A DNA stretch of 64,000 bases from Panonychus citri (lineage: Eukaryota; Arthropoda; Arachnida; Trombidiformes; Tetranychidae): positions 558,001-622,000 of the forward strand of contig NW_026515477.1 in assembly GCF_014898815.1 (NCBI RefSeq). Reading direction: 5' to 3'. Positions 59,386 to 64,000 of the stretch are shown here, piece after piece. The notes beneath the pieces were generated by a model. The model did no database searches. It was given only the letters and a program-made list of their open reading frames with translations, and was not told the DNA's origin. Position numbers and translations under genes: made by a program. Position 1 is the first letter of the stretch. Each line of letters begins with the position of its first letter.

Positions 59386-62300
59386 TTATCGCTTCTTTCC
59401 AGGTCCACCAGCAAATTCAGCATTAGCCAAACCAACGAGATGCTTAGCTGCCCTTTGTCCAGATAATCCTCGCCTCAGGCCAAGATCTAATCCTCGTTTA
59501 TCACTGAACCAAATAGATAATAAATTCATTTATAAATATATCGGAATTTAAATTCAGTTCATTTGATCATGATGTCACTTTGATCAATTCCAGATCAGGG
59601 GACAATCAATCATGCAAATGTAATACAGAAACAGAAATTTGAACTTGAAACAATCAGTTAACCTTGAAATTTGATTAATGATTAAAAAGTTTTTTTTTTC
59701 ATTCTCTCAACTGAATTAACTTTGAATGTCTCTTTTTTTTATCATAATAGATTTCAAAATAATCTGAATCAATTCCCTGATGATTTTCAACTGACAATTG
59801 GATTAAAATCTAAAGACAATTATCATTTTATCACATTAATCATTGTCAATCATTGGTAATGGTAAATAATTGTAACAATCATCATAATCGTCATCGTCAT
59901 TATCAACTGATTTTGATTGAATATCTTTGATCAATAATAAGCTGATAATTTTTATCATGTATTGTTTTTCAATCCTCATGAGATGATTAAGAAAAGTATT
60001 TAACTAATTGTGATTAAGCTTCGAGAGATGGAAATTGAATCAGCCTCAGTTAATGGATTAACCAGATAAACTAAAGGGTTAATCTGATTGAATGATAAAT
60101 CATAAAGTTGATCAGATTATCATTAACACGATCATCATGATTATCAACAGTGGATTAATTTCTCTCTTGTGATTAGCTGATTATTTGATTACTTTTTTCA
60201 TGTAATCAGAACACATTAGATACACATCATGGTGGAAACATTGTTATTTGATTGTTATCATGATAATTTATTTTCTTCACGTCATTGTTAAGCTTAATTC
60301 ACTCAACAATCAATTGACTATCATGGGGAGTTACAACAATTTAGTTATTATTATGAATACCTTTTAATATCATCATTAATGTAATCAAATGTTCATAATT
60401 GTAATCATAATGTACTTATTGATTTTTGATATTAAATTTGAATAACATTCAATGGAGCGAAATCAATACAATGATTAAGAGATTGATTAAAGTTCTGGTA
60501 TTGATTATTATTGGAATGATTTGAATTCTGATTCTGTAAAAGTTATAACTTTTATTTCTGATTCAAATTCAATGATATTCCTTTGGTTGATTAACTGATT
60601 AATGGTTAAAATTAAATTAGCTCAATTGTATCAATCAAAGTATGAAAACTTATAAGTATGATTGAAGTAATTAAACAAAATATCAGCTAAATTAATGAAA
60701 ATTTGAAAGGTTTAATTGATATCGATTATTTTTAAATGATTATAATTAATCCATGTAAATGATAAGCTCAACCATTAGAAAGATGATTCTGATTAAATTA
60801 ACACAATCAATATTTTGTCACTATAATTATGATGAACATGATTAACTGATCAATATGAGACAATTAATGAAATAATTTATTCAATTCGTGAAGCAAATGA
60901 TTAATTAATTGTAAAAATTGAACGAGAAACTGTTACGTTAATGAAAAATATTAATTCATATTGTAACTGAGTTTTAACAATTTAGTTAATTATCATAATG
61001 AATATCATGAAATTGGGAATTATGAAATTATCCCCATGTAAGTCAGATTTTAGATGATGAACTTGATCACAATTGAGATATTATTATATAAGAATTTAAA
61101 TTGTTATCATTAAAGTAATTTAGTCTATTGAGTAAATTGCAAATGTAGAACATGAATGTCAGCAAGACAATTGAAAAGAAATGAATGATTTGAATATATT
61201 TCAGGAATTCTCATGAAATTTGAATTATTTGCAAGAATAAAATTGAATAAAATTTCGAGAGAAAAAAAATTCTGATTAAATTTACGAGCATTTAAATTGT
61301 CTGAAGATTTTCAGAATCCATTGGAAATTCCCATGTAATTACCATAATTGTCATGATATCATCTTAATTTCTGTCCCGTAAACTTGATCCATCGAGACAA
61401 TTAATCAACAATTAACTGTAGACAAAGTTGATCCAAATGAAAATGAATATATCAATGAATTAATTACAATTCCAAGGAATAATAATAAACTCGATTCTGA
61501 TTTAGTCCAAATGAATACGATCAAAACTAATGAGAAAATACTGACCCTCTCTCTCTCTGAATAGAATCTGAATTCATTTCAATCTGAAAGCTCATGTAAA
61601 TGGAATTGAATTGAAATTCAGAACTAAGCTAATATGAATCAATATGAATTGATTATGATAATTAAATGTTAAAAGTTTTTCTTTGTTTGATAATAAATAA
61701 ACAATAAGAAAATAATAGTTTATGTTTACTTTGTTTCTCTATTGTTGATATGGATTCTTTTCAGATGATATGTATCATGGAAAATGTTTCATCTTCATAT
61801 GGATGAATGGATGAAGATGAATATATATCCCATTTAGATTGAGAACGGAAGATGAACATTTCAGGAGATACACTTGACTATTTCATCATCTTCGTTTTTT
61901 TTATCATCCTCCATCTTCTTGTCTCATCAATACATCAAGTAAACATCATTTCCAAGTTCATGGGATTGCAAACACTTGACCGTTTTTCACTCATATTCAT
62001 TGGTCAGTTATTCAGTTATAGTTACTTAGTTTTCAACGTTACGATCAATTTGTCATCTATTTGATTAAATTGATTGATTATCTGTAATTTTTTATTCACT
62101 TCCAGAGTCTACTTTTAACTGCTTGTTAAAAGGTTAAGGTGATTAGGTTAATCATGAATATCGATTGACAAATTTACACTTTGATTTGATAGTTTTTCAT
62201 TTTTGCTTTAAATTGTATTCTCACAATCATCATCAACAAATTGCATAATTAATTGCTACTGATTAGCTGTTAAAGGTCATTGTTTTATCTGCTCATTTGT

Positions 62301-63813
62301 TTTCTAATTTTGATCTTTTTTTCCTCTGGATAATTAAAGTTCATTGAATTCTGTATTAAGAAACTTTGATTTATTGGGAAGATTCAAATTATTTAGCCAA
62401 CGGTAATTGATTTATTTAATTAGATACTTTAACGGTTTACTTTTTGATAGTTTACTTTATTGACCATTGAAATTGATGGAGGTTATAACATGATAATCAC
62501 CATGAAGATGAAAAAATAAGGAACCACTAATATGAAATCAATGAATAAGTGATAATATGTATTCATATGGAATGATTTTTCATGATAATCTTCAGGAATG
62601 AATTAGGATTGATACTTTTTCCTAAATAAACAACATTATCATAGTGAAAATGAAGGTGATAACGATAATCATGGTAGATAAATTCATGGAATCATGAAAT
62701 TTTGAGGTTAAGGTTTTTTTCTCAACTGAATCAAAAATAAATAACCATAAATTACTTTTAAATCCTTTAATCTTCATGTTTTACAATTCATTTGGATTAC
62801 ATGGGAAGACATTGAATCGATCAGTTTGATGAATTTAATTCATTTCTGCAAACAGGTAAACATTTTCAATCCATTCAGATTCCAGCAATCAACAGATAAT
62901 TAAATTGTTCCTATTGAAATATTGTTGATTTTTTTTTGATTGTTTATTTTTAATTGTTTTCTCAATGTTTACTCATTTCATTGAATTTGTTTCCATTGTA
63001 AAAACAACGGAAACAAAAGTTTTCAATGATAATATCAATTGTTTTTTAATTGGTTTGATTTGTTTTTGCTGGATCAAAATGTTTATCACAATTATTATCA
63101 ACAATTAATAGCTAGATTGATTCTAATCACAATACATTGTATCAATTGCTGTTTATCTGTGGGAATTTAATTGTGGGCGAGTAATTGATTAGCTGTTGAT
63201 TATCATGTTCATGATAACTTTTCATATTTGGATTAAATCAAATGATTTAGTTTCTGTTTTTTCTTGTCTCATATTCAATTTACTTGATTAATTGTCTTGG
63301 GATTAACTGTTACAATTATCTAACAAACTAACAAATACTATTGAAATTTTGTCTCTTCAACTATCAGAGATCTGATTGAATCTATTTAGTTGATTTGATT
63401 TCTTTGAGAATTAAATCATTTACAATCTAATAGAATTGATTGAGATTTTCAAGTGACTGTGATTATTTGAGAATCAATTTATTTCATCTTGATAGAAATA
63501 CTGAATTACAGTTGAATGATTAGAGAATTGATTTAACTCACTTTGTTGGAATTGAATCAAGATTTGATTGTCGTTGTTTTTCCAGTTCATTCAGCATATT
63601 CCGCCATTGAATCCATTCCTTGGTTACTGGATCCAAATTGTAACCGGAACCACGATCATCACCATTTGATTGGAAGGTGAGATCAGATGATGTTGGTAAC
63701 CAACGAAGTGATGAACAATCAACTAAACTAATGGAAGCAATCAAATAGAGGCAAAGGGTTAGGTTAATCAGATTTAACCAGCAAACGGTTGACAATTTGT
63801 AGGATGAATTCAT
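59386..63813 (-). CDS. Dh31: Calcitonin-like diuretic hormone 31 (DH31) precursor, 129 aa
   Basis: Precursor of an amidated neuropeptide that acts on a calcitonin-type GPCR to control fluid secretion and gut motility. Two exons on minus: 63813-63542 and 59503-59386, joined across a 4-kb intron (GTGAGT and TTTGGTTCAG); the phase-2 join makes Asn. Exon 1 encodes a signal peptide (core LINLTLCLYLIASISLVDCS) and a spacer (ending RNMLNELEKQRQSNLDSIPT). Exon 2 opens with the dibasic site DKR and then the whole mature peptide of 31 residues: GLDLGLRRGLSGQRAAKHLV followed by GLANAEFAGGP. The ending GKKR plus stop supplies amidation and cleavage. Length and the KH-x2-GLA and AGGP-amide features are typical of DH31. 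The internal Arg-Arg is unusual. The longer minus frame starts with TTG, so the ATG at 63813 is used. Confidence 0.93.
59504..63541. other. Intron of the DH31 gene
   Basis: About 4 kb, AT-rich, with no convincing internal exon. The open frame near 61852-62064 on plus is hydrophobic but has no start context or splice support, and composition matches the flanks. Phase compatibility of the flanking exons indicates that none is needed. Confidence 0.65.
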
Positions 63814-64000
63814 TGTTGACAATTTTTGACTTGAACTTGAGGATAAAATCAAATGAATTTTGGTTTTCCGATTTTATTTTATTTTATTTCTTTTTTCCTT
63901 ATTATTATTCAATAAGAAATTAGAGAAATTGATTGATTCCAATGATAATTTAACCTTTAATCTTGTTACTTTGTTTATTTCTTGTTCGTAGTTAGGATTT
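63814..64000. promoter_or_regulatory. Upstream flank of DH31
   Basis: Likely 5' UTR and promoter-proximal DNA of DH31 on minus, truncated by the window end. It is T/A-rich with TTTTA repeats near 63873-63890. No TATA box could be assigned. Confidence 0.35.

Noticed and set aside
59402..59551. Plus-strand exon after TTTCCAG encoding PPANSALAKPTRCLAALC and an Arg/Pro-rich tail, possibly an alternative last exon of espin
   Set aside because: The complementary strand encodes the complete DH31 hormone with dibasic and amidation sites and a phase-matched signal-peptide exon, which explains the sequence far better.
61852..62064. 70-codon hydrophobic plus frame resembling a membrane peptide
   Set aside because: Lies in the DH31 intron, with no promoter, no homologue recognised and no splice support.
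1..64000. tRNA, rRNA, CRISPR arrays and intact transposons
   Set aside because: None was found: no convincing tRNA B-box with a cloverleaf, no regular spaced repeats, and no transposase or reverse transcriptase motif in any frame.

Overview
This is an AT-rich eukaryotic nuclear window with GT-AG introns, TATA boxes, long AT-rich introns and intergenic stretches, and proteins full of Ser, Asn and His runs. The gene set (forked/espin, DH31 diuretic hormone, Bicaudal-C, SPRTN, COX10, ISCA2, SLC25A10) is arthropod-like. Base composition and gene style suggest a chelicerate, most likely an acariform (spider-mite-like) mite. That placement is an inference, not proven here.

Layout. Positions 1-15,900 are mostly non-coding, with two small secreted-protein genes: a proline-rich one on minus (3673-4035) and a Ser/Gly/Phe-rich one on plus (7881-8715). 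From 15,957 to 22,249 a five-exon gene encodes a ~1,316-residue scaffold-like protein ending in a PDZ domain. Directly after it lies a decayed, apparently intronless copy of Bicaudal-C (KH and SAM remnants). That copy sits between two nearly identical ~354-bp copies of the PDZ gene's last-exon end and 3' flank.

Positions 26,097-36,273 form a compact gene cluster: a MOSPD2-like CRAL-TRIO protein, COX10 (heme A pathway) and SPRTN (DNA-protein crosslink protease), all minus; then ISCA2 (mitochondrial Fe-S assembly) and the mitochondrial dicarboxylate carrier SLC25A10, both plus; then a seven-exon secreted carboxypeptidase with B-type pocket on minus. The most striking observation is that the first ~110 residues of COX10 are a diverged copy of the ISCA2 N-terminus, and the homology continues into the upstream DNA. 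COX10 here looks like a chimeric gene that captured its neighbour's promoter, transit peptide and half of an A-type scaffold domain.

Positions 36,400-46,000 are non-coding apart from one candidate orphan exon. From 46,008 to 54,736 a six-exon forked/espin actin-bundling gene retains only one recognisable ankyrin repeat but keeps WH2, polyproline and the C-terminal actin-binding motifs. Positions 54,737-59,385 hold no gene that I can see. At 59,386-63,813 (minus) a calcitonin-like diuretic hormone (DH31) precursor is split over two short exons and a 4-kb intron; the mature peptide carries an unusual internal Arg-Arg.

Several genes share a mitochondrial theme (COX10, ISCA2, SLC25A10), but nothing suggests an operon; the link between COX10 and ISCA2 is duplication. 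All exon structures were read by eye from splice signals, phase and family similarity.
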